Of a stretch of 64,000 bases of DNA, positions 1-10,465 are shown one piece after another (the first letter of the stretch is position 1; every line of letters starts with the position of its first letter). The notes under the pieces were generated by a model that searched no databases, was not told the DNA's origin, and was given only the letters and a program-made list of their open reading frames with translations. Made by a program: the position numbers and the translations under genes. Origin of the DNA: Ascidia mentula (lineage: Eukaryota; Chordata; Ascidiacea; Phlebobranchia; Ascidiidae); contig OX387204.1 in NCBI GenBank assembly GCA_947561715.1, positions 5,585,001-5,649,000 of the forward strand. Reading direction: 5' to 3'.

Positions 1-2
1 AG

Positions 3-1964
3 CCCTTGGAAAATGACTGTGCTCGTCGCCCCAGCAGTGAACTGCCACAAGACCAGCTAAACCTTCCAATTCATGGAGCTCGAAAAAAGTTTATTAAAGA
101 ATTTAAAAAAGTGGATTCAGCCATTGTAATTGGGGAAACTGCAAGTGGAAAAACTACACAAATTCCACAGTTCATTTTGGGAGAAGGTTTGTGTAAGGGT
201 GGAATAATTGGCTGTACCCAGCCACGGAGGGTAGCAGCTATAACCATTGCTCAAAGAGTGGCAAAAGAATTTGGTAGTGACTTGGGCTCTGATGTTGGGT
301 ATTGTGTAAGGTTTGAGGATTGTACAACCCCCAGCACAAAAATTAAGTACATGACTGATGGCATGTTATTGAGGGAGGCTATAGGTGACAAACTACTTTC
401 AAAATACTCCTGCATCATTCTGGATGAAGCTCATGAAAGGACCATACAAACTGATGTGCTATTTGGAATTGTCAAACAGGCTCAAAATCATAGAAACAAG
501 AGCAATGACACATTAAAGCTGATTGTCATGTCAGCAACAATGGATGTGGACCATTTTTCAAAGTATTTTAATCAAGCCCCTGTGCTTTATATTGAAGGAA
601 GGCTTCATTCTATTAAGTTACTTTACACAGCAGACTCACACAAAGACTATTACAACACAGCCTTAAGTACTATTTTCCAATTGCACAAAAGTGAACCAGA
701 ACAAGATGACATCTTGGTGTTTCTTACTGGACAGGAAGAAATTGAATCTATGTGCCAAACAGTAAAAGAAATTAGCCAGACAATGCCACAAAACCTGCCC
801 AAGTTGCATGTGTGCCCATTGTTCGCAACGCTTCCACAACACCAACAACTCAAAGCATTTAAAAAAACTGCCAAAGGCTCACGGAAGGTAGTTCTGTCAA
901 CAAATATAGCCGAAACATCTGTTACCATAAGAGGAATAAAATTTGTGATTGACCCAGGTAGGGTAAAGGCTAAAACGTTTCACCCTTCCACCGGTTTAGA
1001 TGTTTTGGCAAGGCAGTGGATTTCACAGGCTCAGGCTTGGCAAAGAGCTGGCAGAGCAGGAAGGGAAAGACCTGGAACTGTCTACAGATTGTACACTGAA
1101 GAAGAGTTTGAAAAATTAAGACAAAATGCCATTCCAGAGATTCAGCGTTCTAATGTTAGCAACATTGTGCTCCAGCTTATGGCAATTGGAATCGATGACG
1201 TTGCAAACTTTGATTTTATAGACCCGCCAAGTAAAAAATCATTGAATGTTGCCTTTGAAGAATTGAGGATTCTTGGGGGAATACAAGATAAAGAAACCAA
1301 TGGATATAAACTTACAGAATTAGGAAAGAAGCTTGCAATCTTTCCGCTAGAACCTAAGCTAGCAAAAGCGCTTGTAGCGTCTGTGGCCAACCATTGTGTT
1401 GAAGAGATGATAAGCTTAATAGCAATGTTATCAGTGGATAGTGTTATGTACACTCCTCAAGCCAAGAAGGATGAAGCAAATACTGCCAGAAGGAAGTTCA
1501 CAGCCAGTGAAGGTGACTTTGTCATGTTGTTAAACATCTACCGTGCCTTTAAACAGAATAAAGGGAACAAGACGTGGTGTTTTGACAACTATATTAACTT
1601 GCGTAATATGAACACTGTTTTGGACATTCGAAAACAATTGAGAGACTTGTGCTTGAAAGCCAAGATAGTCGTGACTTCTAGTCATCGAGACATAACTGCA
1701 CTACGAAAAAGTGCTGCAGCCGGTTTGTTTATAAATGCAGCTGAACTGCACCCTGATGGATCATATCGTGCTATCGACTCCAATCAAACAGTATACATTC
1801 ACCCTTCCTCCTGTTTATTTCAGGCCAAGCCAGCTTATGTTGTGTTTAGAGAATTGGTACATACTACTAAATGCTACATGCGTGATCTATGTGTTGTTGA
1901 CCCCGACTGGCTTTATGAAAGTGCCCCAGAATATTTCAAAAAAAAACTTAAGGGTCACAAGTAG
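3..1964 (+). CDS. DHX33: DEAH-box RNA helicase, DHX33-like, 5' end outside window
   Basis: Superfamily 2 DEAH-box ATPase that remodels RNA; the DHX33 family is linked to rRNA synthesis and translation initiation (family knowledge). An uninterrupted frame of about 650 codons shows, in order, Walker A GETASGKTT (near residue 45), TQPRRVAA, the DEAH box in ILDEAHER (near 140), MSATMD (motif III), FLTGQEEIE, TNIAETSVTI (motif V), QRAGRAGRERPG (motif VI), then the helicase-associated and OB-fold region ending with HTTKCYMRDLC and VDPDWLYE, typical of DHX33. No in-frame ATG precedes the helicase core and the frame is open to the window edge, so the true start or an upstream exon lies to the left. 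The usual Gly in GETGSGKT is Ala here. Human DHX33 is about 707 residues, so little is missing. The gene converges on VCPIP1, 369 bases away. DHX33 is the best family match; another DEAH paralog is less likely. Confidence 0.85.
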   Translation, partial: PLENDCARRPSSELPQDQLNLPIHGARKKFIKEFKKVDSAIVIGETASGKTTQIPQFILGEGLCKGGIIGCTQPRRVAAITIAQRVAKEFGSDLGSDVGYCVRFEDCTTPSTKIKYMTDGMLLREAIGDKLLSKYSCIILDEAHERTIQTDVLFGIVKQAQNHRNKSNDTLKLIVMSATMDVDHFSKYFNQAPVLYIEGRLHSIKLLYTADSHKDYYNTALSTIFQLHKSEPEQDDILVFLTGQEEIESMCQTVKEISQTMPQNLPKLHVCPLFATLPQHQQLKAFKKTAKGSRKVVLSTNIAETSVTIRGIKFVIDPGRVKAKTFHPSTGLDVLARQWISQAQAWQRAGRAGRERPGTVYRLYTEEEFEKLRQNAIPEIQRSNVSNIVLQLMAIGIDDVANFDFIDPPSKKSLNVAFEELRILGGIQDKETNGYKLTELGKKLAIFPLEPKLAKALVASVANHCVEEMISLIAMLSVDSVMYTPQAKKDEANTARRKFTASEGDFVMLLNIYRAFKQNKGNKTWCFDNYINLRNMNTVLDIRKQLRDLCLKAKIVVTSSHRDITALRKSAAAGLFINAAELHPDGSYRAIDSNQTVYIHPSSCLFQAKPAYVVFRELVHTTKCYMRDLCVVDPDWLYESAPEYFKKKLKGHK

Positions 1965-1978
1965 CACTGGTATCTGAG

Positions 1979-1984
1979 AAATAA
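1979..1984 (+). terminator. Poly(A) signal of the DHX33-like gene
   Basis: AATAAA lies 14 bases after the stop codon. A TTTATT at 2011-2016 could serve the convergent VCPIP1 gene on the minus strand. The 369 bases between the two stops otherwise hold only AT-rich 3' UTR sequence. Confidence 0.5.
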
Positions 1985-2333
1985 ACTAACACATAATCAC
2001 GGAGTATGTATTTATTTTCAGTTTATATTTGTGAATGAGAGAAAGTATGTAACAGGCAAGTACCACAAATTTTTGTCACAAGAAATGAAAGGAACTTAAT
2101 AGTTTTTTTAATACTCAGATAATTTTTTTGTCACACAAGATGCATTATCACAGTGTCAGCAGTCATTATGGCAAAGCACAGTTTTTATAACTTGGAAAAT
2201 GCAATTGCATTTTATGCAGCCTGTCTGACAAGAAAATACAAAACTTCTACAAATACCTTAAATCTTGCAAGGAACATGATTTTTCTTCAGCAGTAAAAAA
2301 TAAAATAATACACAACAACACAAAGAAATTTGA

Positions 2334-5300
2334 CTACTTCTTTTCATCAGACAACTGCTGAACCCATTTCCTCAATTCATTTCTTTGGGTATTAATTTCT
2401 TCTTTAGTCAAAGTGGTCGGTTGATTTCCAACTGTTAAGTAACCGGGAGCCAGTCTTGATTTAGCTGATGAATTGTCTTCATTTTCTGATTCCTTTTCTT
2501 TTGTGGATCCATTATTATCACCTTCACCAACATTTGCTGATGCTAACTTTTTAATAACATGCAAAATGTCGTTATCAACAGGAAAGTGTCCAACGGGTTC
2601 TAGACACAACTCAATCCGGTCGTGTTTCTCATTAAACTGAAATCTTTTTCCTGGAATTAGGGGAAAGGAACAATGGCTTCCATGTTTAAGTCCAATGTCA
2701 ATTTCAAATTGTTGGTAAAAAACACCACCTCGGAGAAAAAGTTCCGGCATTTTGCAACAAAAATCCCACATGTCTGACAACTTGCTAAGTTCAAACTCCC
2801 GCTTTAACTGTTCAAGTTTGATGTACAAACTGGTGGTATTTGTAATCGGGTCCAAGGGCATCCCAGTGGAAGCTTTAGGAATTGAGTGACTTTTCTTCAT
2901 TTCAGATTCATCATTTTGCTGAACTTTCTTTTCATCCACCTTGATCTGGTCCCCACTTTTGAGCTCAATTGTTTCCATGTCATCGAGAACTTTAGGAGGA
3001 AACCCATATTTTAAAACCTGCTTTTCCTCTGGGATGTGAAAGCAAGAATGAATCAATGCCTTTAGGTCCTTGACTGAAGTAAGCGACTGCAGTTTAAAAG
3101 TTTTTTTCTGTCCCTTACAGGTTGATATTTTTACAGTCACTTTGTATTTTACTTGGTTGCTCTGTGTTTGATCCCCAACTATAGGTTGGCCATTCGACTT
3201 TCGTTTAAACGCGGACTGCACAATAGGGATATTCTCAACACTGGTGGTAGAGGTAGTGGGAATACTGTTAAATTTGGCAGTGGCCACTGGCTTGTCGGGG
3301 TCACTCTTGCTTGCCTCCTGTATGGAATTAAGAAGTTCAGTCTCGTGGCTTGTATCTTCTTGATTAAGAGCCACAACACGGTTGAATTCATTTTGCTTTG
3401 CCGTTAAGCAATCAGCAAGTTGTGAAACTAACTCTTCAGTGCCAGTTGATCCAAAATGGTCCTGGACAATACGCTTTGCTTCAATGTGGGGGTTGCTATT
3501 TAGGTCTGGGTTTGAATCGCCATAAAACCACAGAACCTTCAAAGACAAAAAAGTTGCAAGGACCAATTTATAGAATTAGTGGTAATGACCAATGTTACTT
3601 TTGGGTTATGTTATTAAGAGATGCTTCATGTCAAATATATGTAGATACCAATGTTCAATTGAATTAAGGCTCTAACATATTGAGTGAAATAATTAATGAC
3701 AATAGATTTTATTTGTTTAAAATGGCAATAACATTATTTCGGTAGGTGTAGTTTATTATTACAGACATGTTATCACTTGCATGCAAGTTACACATTCAGT
3801 AACCTTTGAACATACCTCGACCGTGTGCGTTGTGCCTTCCCACTCCAAAGTCATTGAGAAAATTTCTGGCAGGTTATCATATTCTTTGCCATTCCAATAG
3901 TGCTTATACTTGCAGTTGCACTTTGTGGGTATTTGAGTAGGATTGTCTGTGGCATCCCCATTATGGTAAATTATGTTTCCATATTTGTCGACCTCTCTTG
4001 TTTGATATCTTTTACATGTTATACATTCACTGTTGGACACAGCTAGCCTGCCAAACAAGGGATAATCTATCATAAATCATCATGTCCAATTATTCAGTTC
4101 AGAATTCATGTGCCAGTATGGCTGTCATGCAAAGTATCATGTTTTTACTATTATTCAAAAGCCACACAAGAAAATAAATAGTCAAAAATCACCAACCAAA
4201 ACACTTACATGTTAACTTCATCATCGTAAATGCAAACAATTTTGTGTGACTGAAATGTGTACTGCTTGTTGATCTTTGGGGTTTGGTGACACTCAATTAC
4301 AAGATTGTAGAGACTTCCACCTGGACGTAGCATCGAAAAGCTGACTGGTAGCTCTTGTAATGCTTTGCAATCCTGCGTAGAGTAACTGTTCATATAGATA
4401 GCTTGCATGTGAGAACTAGTCATTTAGTACTACCAAAGCACTAATTATGTTTCTTGCAGCACTGCATTTTGTGGTGCAAACTATATATATATATATATAT
4501 ATACTTACCAAACATTTTCGAATTTTTTTCTCAAGAAACGCTGCTTTTGTCACAGTGGTCATCTGATAGGGCTGAATCAAAAACTTTCTTGGATAGTACA
4601 CAAACTGGTAAAAGTCCTCAACAAGCATGCAGGAGACCTCATAATGTTGCACAAAAGTTGACTCCATTGCCCGGGCCAGTCTTAACAAGTAGCTGAAAAC
4701 AATTAAAAATGCATCAAGACCCTTCTTACCACATCCACAATGAAAGAAAACTTGTCACAATTTCAAGACCAAACACCTTGTCTTCAATGGTTTGCCTCTA
4801 CCAATAGTAATGCTGCCATCTTCATTAAAATCCAAATATTGGTTGGCCTTTTCTGGGGAAACACCCCACACATTTGGCACAAGCTCCCTGGGTATAGTTG
4901 GAAGTGGTTTGTCTTGAATTGGAACCAGTGGTACAAAATGATTGTGGGCTGCCCCACTCCATGCAATGCAAATTGGTGACTTTTCAAGACACAACTTTGG
5001 GTCGCTCAGAACAGGTACAAACAGTCCAGAATAGTCGCCCACCTTTTGCATGTTCTGCCAAAATAGACATCAGACAGTTTTGTGAAGCGGACAAAGTATC
5101 GGGAGACATGACTTTACTTAAAATAGTTAGTGTTAGCGACTCAATTACAACTAACGTTGACCAATTAATCTCAATATCAGGGTTGTATTAAAAATGAGAG
5201 AAAGAGAGATATTTAACCTAAAAAAGTTTGTCAAGTGAAGACCCACCTTTGGCATGTCTATTAGCATAATTGGCCTCTGTAGTGTATTGCTCAAAGCAAA

Positions 5301-6645
5301 AATGTGTATATTGCCCAGACCCCCTGTTATACCACCCGAACTGTTAAATGGGTCAGCTTCATCAATCAATGAATCCCATTCATCTTCGTCATGAAATTCT
5401 TTGAACAGATCCTACACATAACGATGCACATTTTTTATATACCTAACATTTTTCCGTTTTAAAATAACATTTTGTCCAGGAAACAATTTTAAACTTTTTT
5501 TGCAAACTCGTAAAACTCAGAGTACTCACTTTGTACTCTGATAGATGGGCAATCAGGTGTGATTGCAAGTTTTTTCTCAGACCATGCCAAAACATTTCCC
5601 TTCCGATCAGAGCTCTTGACACTGCATGCACTAGGCAATGGCCGTCGCCATCTGCATGCAGTGGTATCAACAGTTCCTCACCATTATGATGTTCTCTCAG
5701 AACATCTGCACAGTTCAGAAAAAACCACATGGTGTAGCAGTTTACCAAAATAGCCAGCGAAACACAACAAACACACTATTCATATCATCATACCTAAAAA
5801 CCCTTCCAAATATTTTAGACTACCAGTTTTGTCCTTCCCATATCCATCAATTTCTATGTGACTGGAATCAATATGAAAGGTTCTATTTCCAATAAGTTTA
5901 CCACAGTTTATCATTTCTCCATGCCCCAACTCTGTTAGCAACTTTGGCCTGCAACCACAAATCACAGATGAAAATGTAGTTATTATAATTTGCAAATTTG
6001 TGTATAGAGCACTGTTCCATAAGCATAATAAAAAAAATAAAAAAGTGTGGCTACTACATAATATCTGAGAAAACTTTTAACATCTTGTAAGCCTACCTGC
6101 CCTCTTTGTTCATCCCATAGAGAGTTAACAGAGGTGAAAGAAGTTTGCATTGAAAGTTTGACAAGCCATTAACCTTCACAAATTCAGTACCTTTGTGGGG
6201 CATACCAAGGTTTGCCAAGTAACCCTTTACCTACATTTTCACAACAGTAAAATATATTTGTTTATATTAGGTTTTTACCAGAACCGATGCGGCAACACAG
6301 TTCTTCATTTAAAATAATTTTCATTGGAAAATTTTAAATAGCATATGAAACTGACATTTTTGCTATACAACAACAATACGAAAGTTATTGTACCATTTTG
6401 GCCAAGTCTTTCTTTTTGTCCAAAATACACATATTTATTAAGGCAGCTTTTTTGTGTTCCTGTCCACATGATGGACAAGTGATAATGGTTGTTGTGGAGA
6501 AAAAATACAAAGTATTCTGCAAATACATGTTCAGTTAAAAAACAAGAGTCAGGGAAACACAGAAGCATAATGCACTTACATTACACTCTATGTCGGGGCA
6601 TTGTCCACTTAATGTTTCATAGTGTTCCTGTAATTCAGTCTCCAT
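2334..6645 (-). CDS. VCPIP1: Valosin-containing protein (p97/p47)-interacting deubiquitinase VCPIP1 (VCIP135)
   Basis: OTU-family cysteine deubiquitinase that works with the p97/p47 complex in Golgi and ER membrane reassembly (family knowledge). I reconstruct 11 exons with consistent phases: 6580-6645, 6394-6516, 6097-6230, 5794-5948, 5530-5705, 5247-5411, about 4777-5054, 4508-4693, about 4205-4376, about 3812-4046, and 2334 to about 3548. The N-terminus has a paired CPxxxC/CPSCG zinc-ribbon-like motif. The OTU catalytic motif is ADGDGHCLVHAVSRAL (exon 5, nucleophilic Cys) and the distal His is in AHNHFVPLV. A Cys-rich segment with CITCKRY and CNCKYKHYWNGKEYDNLPE follows, then a UBX/ubiquitin-like fold with KYGFPPKVL near 3000, and a conserved GHFPVDND segment. 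The start is the ATG at 6645 giving METELQEHYE; no better upstream ATG was seen. Exon 2 uses a weak donor (gtacaa). Confidence 0.88.
4482..4503. repeat. (TA)n microsatellite in a VCPIP1 intron
   Basis: Eleven consecutive TA units lie just outside the donor of the exon ending in KKIRKCL. Confidence 0.9.
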
Positions 6646-7399
6646 GGCGAACTTTCAGTCACAGTAGAGTTCCCACAACCATTTATAAGTATCATTGCAC
6701 ATGTAAAAGATGGCAATTGAATCACACCCCTATAGGTAGGTAGTTATATTGTCGAATTTAAGATCAACAGTGAGCATTTATTGTTACCCGTAAGTGAAAG
6801 ACCATCCATTGGTGCTAAATAGAAAAAAATAAATGGAATTAGACTGTGATTGCACGGTTTACAGGCCATATTTGATTCATTTCAGTTCTTAGGACAGAGT
6901 AAACCTTCTCACAGAATGGATAAGCAAAACTTTGTTAAAACGTTACGTTACGACTAATCAGCGGTACAAACATTTGACTAGAAACAGCATTTTAGTAACT
7001 GTTAAATCCAATTGTAAACAAATTGTATTTTGAGCATTCCACACAAGACTATCGGGTGTCAATTTAACGTTAATTGTGTTTATTTTATTCTTAAAAATTA
7101 ATTGAATAAATTTGGCCTTTTACCTTTTTCGTGGTTTTATCTGTGCATCTTTTGATGCCAAAAAAATCTGATTAATCATGCGTAACGTTTTTACAAACAT
7201 TTCGCTTTTTCTATTGCCAGAAAAACCAGAAAGGGAAAAATTCAATGCGTTGTTGCGTTGGCCCTCCAAAATCGATACGATGGCCCCCAAAAATCGAATT
7301 GATTAATTAGATTTATTTAGCAAAGATTCATAACGCGTCTGGTTTAGACGATTTGCCAACACAGAAAAATAAGTATTCGGATTAAAAAAAGACAAAGGG

Positions 7400-7522
7400 T
7401 TATGCAGAAACCACCCTAATTCGACCCGCTTAACTTTAAGCTCGGCTTAAATCCCCGCTTAACTTTTAAGAGCTATGCAGAAACCTCGCTTAACTTTAAG
7501 CGCGGCTTAAATCCCCGCTTAA
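7400..7522. repeat. Two-copy direct repeat, about 65-bp unit
   Basis: Each unit starts TATGCAGAAACC and continues CGCTTAACTTTAAGC, CGGCTTAAATCCCCGCTTAA. The internal GCTTAA/TTAAGC arms make each unit partly self-complementary. The copies differ at only a few positions. It may be a remnant of a repeat family; no target-site duplication was found. Confidence 0.75.
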
Positions 7523-8299
7523 TACGTCATAAGTTTCCATCAATTTTCATTTGAAAAAACTTTTTCCCTAAATTCAATTTTTTGAAATTGTAGACTACAT
7601 AACTTGTAGAAATAGATAACAAAAAAGGCATTTGTTAGGAAAGTTTAAAAGTTAAATTTGTGCGTATTTATTAGTGGAAAATTGTTGAACAATATGGAGT
7701 CTGTTTACAGTAGGCCAAACCTCTGTTAATAATCTAGTTTTTGTAGGCCGGATCCAGTGATGATGTACATTGTGGCAACACGCATGTTTTCCCTGGCGTA
7801 GTTCTGACAACGCCGCATGTTTTCTGAAACTCACCACTGGAACACCAGACGGAAAGGACGCATGCAGAGTTTAAGCTTTCCTGCAAGACTTTCCACAAGC
7901 TTTCTGGCATCTGGACAACACATTATTTTGGACAACACATTATTTTTGACACTTCGTTATAAAACGCCCATTTCCTTATCCTTGGACAATCTAGTCTCTC
8001 TCTCTCTCAGACCCTCTCTCGAGCCTGTTATTTCTCACCATCGCGCTGTGACGTTCGCACGTTCTTTTGATAGTAATTCGCTGCAATTCAGGCACGTGAT
8101 AAACTCTAGTCAAACGCGCTTGGAACAAATTTAACTTTACGCCACATGGCATAGCAAACGTGTGTTTCCATTAATAAATAAGTCTGTTCACGGTATTTTA
8201 AATTCATTAGTCTACAGCAAGAACACGCAAGCAGACTTAGCACAGCATGGCAGCAAGCCGACCGGAATCAGTTGGATTGCTGCAATTATAGAAATACTG

Positions 8300-8322
8300 A
8301 TTATTATTATTATTATTATTTA
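8300..8322. repeat. (ATT)n microsatellite
   Basis: About seven consecutive ATT units. Confidence 0.85.
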
Positions 8323-9152
8323 GCCGAAACGTTAAACATTTATTTCACCCTGTTAGTGAAGATGTTTGTTATTCACCGATAATACTAATGTGAATGTCAA
8401 ACAGCGATTCTCTTTCGGACCCACGTACATGCCCTGAAAAAAACATTTAAAATGACTGCAAATGATTTTAAATAAATTTTAGGCCAAACCGAGCATTTTG
8501 TAAATCATATTTATTTGGGGCATGCCGCACTTTCGGAGTATTTATTATTTATGATGTTTTCCTCACACAAAGCTTCAGAAGATGATCTTGATTTTTTAAT
8601 TCGGATCTTCGCTGATACCGGGTAGCATGCAGTTCCTTTATTGTATCATGATCTTCAAAGATTAACCAAGCATGCGAATACTAATTAAAGAACGTTCTGT
8701 TCAAGACTACATACATTCTACATCACTTGGCTGCGACTATTCGCTACTATTGAGAATGACGTGTAACAGCAAATTTTATAATTTTCGTACAAATTCTTAC
8801 GAAATTCTGTTGTTAATATATAAGTCAGGAAGCCTCGCCTACGCATCTTTCGGTATGACGAGCCGCGTTCTCGCTAAACGATTCTCGCTATAAGTTCCTC
8901 GCTAACTAACGAGGATCTCAGACCACTCGCTAAACTCATTTTTTGTGGAAATAAAACTGTATTGCGACAGCATATTTTGCAATTATTTGTCATAAAAAGG
9001 CCAAATATAACCAAGTATTCATGGGATATGTTAGACTTGGGAGAAATAGTATAATTTTGCTTTTGTTTTAATACTTTTAGAAGATTTGCAAAAGCTATAA
9101 AATAAAGGGTATTTAAAAGCAAAACAATAAAGCGATATTAAAATAAGCTATT

Positions 9153-9509
9153 TTAATATTGCTCAATAACAAACATAACACTATAATCCGCATTTATTCG
9201 TGGAAAGATTTCCGATCGTTTAAATTCGAAACGATCAAGAAACGGCCATTTATCGAAATGCCCAACACAACCAAGGCAGTTGCTATCGTCAAAGCAGCAG
9301 TTTTTTGCAGTTGCATTAATACTCAGTGTTGTGGAAACGATCGACAGAACTACACCATTCAAAAATATATTAGTGTCAATTTTGCGTGGGTTGTTTTTCA
9401 TACGTCGCAAGTAAATACAATATAGCCATGCAATTACAAAGTTTTCAAGTGCTCTGACATAACTTGCATACTTTTCCGCCCGAATGAGGGCGAAAAACTT
9501 TGACAACAT
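9153..9509 (-). CDS. Uncertain 118-codon ORF, possible small membrane protein
   Basis: I do not recognise a family. The ATG-initiated frame starts MLSKFFALIRAEKYASY, has a hydrophobic stretch (FVIAWLYCIYL), a basic patch (RRMKNNPRKID), a second hydrophobic stretch (NGVVLSIVSTTLSINATA) and a Cys-containing segment (NCCFDDSNCLGC). It lies in the part of copy A that has no counterpart in copy B. It may be one exon of a longer gene or chance; overlapping plus-strand frames show no better coding character. Confidence 0.25.
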   Translation of the reverse strand: MLSKFFALIRAEKYASYVRALENFVIAWLYCIYLRRMKNNPRKIDTNIFLNGVVLSIVSTTLSINATAKNCCFDDSNCLGCVGHFDKWPFLDRFEFKRSEIFPRINADYSVMFVIEQY

Positions 9510-10465
9510 TGATTGGAAGACTATATAGGTATTTTAACACCCATTGTAAGTTTCCCGCGTGTAAAAGATTTTAATAATAGCTCGCAAAGTAGGTGTGGTA
9601 AAATTGTAATTTAATTAAAATTTTATAACAATTAAAATGAAATTAATGACTACACTTTTAAGGCATTTCCTCAACTGCTTGAAACCAAAGTAACAATTTG
9701 ATTTGTGATTTCGGTCTCATATTATCCTAAACTTACCTAAATAATGTAAACAGATAAAAAAGTGGGGTCAATTCAAGATTCTAAACTGCATATGCGCAAG
9801 TTATGGCAAATTATGCAACTCGTATTCAGAAACATAGTACTAAAGGCGACGCTAAGTTCCCTTTCTCCTGAAAAGTGACGCATTCTCCAGTTTTCTTTGC
9901 GCCCTTGTACGAGGCCCTAACGAGATGTGCTCGGCATACCATTTTCCATACCGAGTTCCTCGCTCGTAAACACCTCGCTAACATCATGGTTCGAAACCGA
10001 AGTATTAATTGCAACAGGCCAATTTTTAAAACTCACTGTATTAATGATGTAAAAAGAAAAAAGTGTTCAAAAGAAGGTCCGTAGTAAACTTAAATTCTAT
10101 ATCGTATGAAAAAATATGACGATTTCGTGTGTCCCGACATCTTTACGTTTATATATTATCCTCTGTGCGCAACGTGATTAACTGGCGATGTGAGTGACAT
10201 CGTGATTCGCGTAGTTGTGCTTTTATATTTTGGCGCACAGATTCCAAATTGTGTGTTTTGGGAACTAAAACTGCCCCATGTGAAAATAAGGCATTAAAAC
10301 ATCTGAATGTAATCTTTGTGCACTGAAACCATTGTAATATGCCAAGGTTGCATGTTGCATTATGTTTAATATATATATAGAAAGTGTTCTAAAACTTTAT
10401 TTATTCGCAAGAAAAAGACTACTCATAAAATAATTTGCCTACATTTCAGGAAGGAGTCAACAACC

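Larger units (their letters stand above)
6646..8455. other. Intergenic, upstream of VCPIP1; no gene seen
   Basis: AT-rich, with only short frames that lack codon-like composition. It contains the direct repeat at 7400-7522, a short repeat of CTGGACAACACATTATTTT near 7910, a CT-rich run near 8000 and an ATT microsatellite at 8300-8322. The first few hundred bases presumably hold the VCPIP1 promoter, but no clear core element was recognised. Confidence 0.6.

Noticed and set aside
650..928. Minus-strand ORFs within the helicase gene, and similar shadows in RRM1, LRPPRC and SLC3A2
   Set aside because: They mirror strong coding frames on the other strand and carry no motifs.
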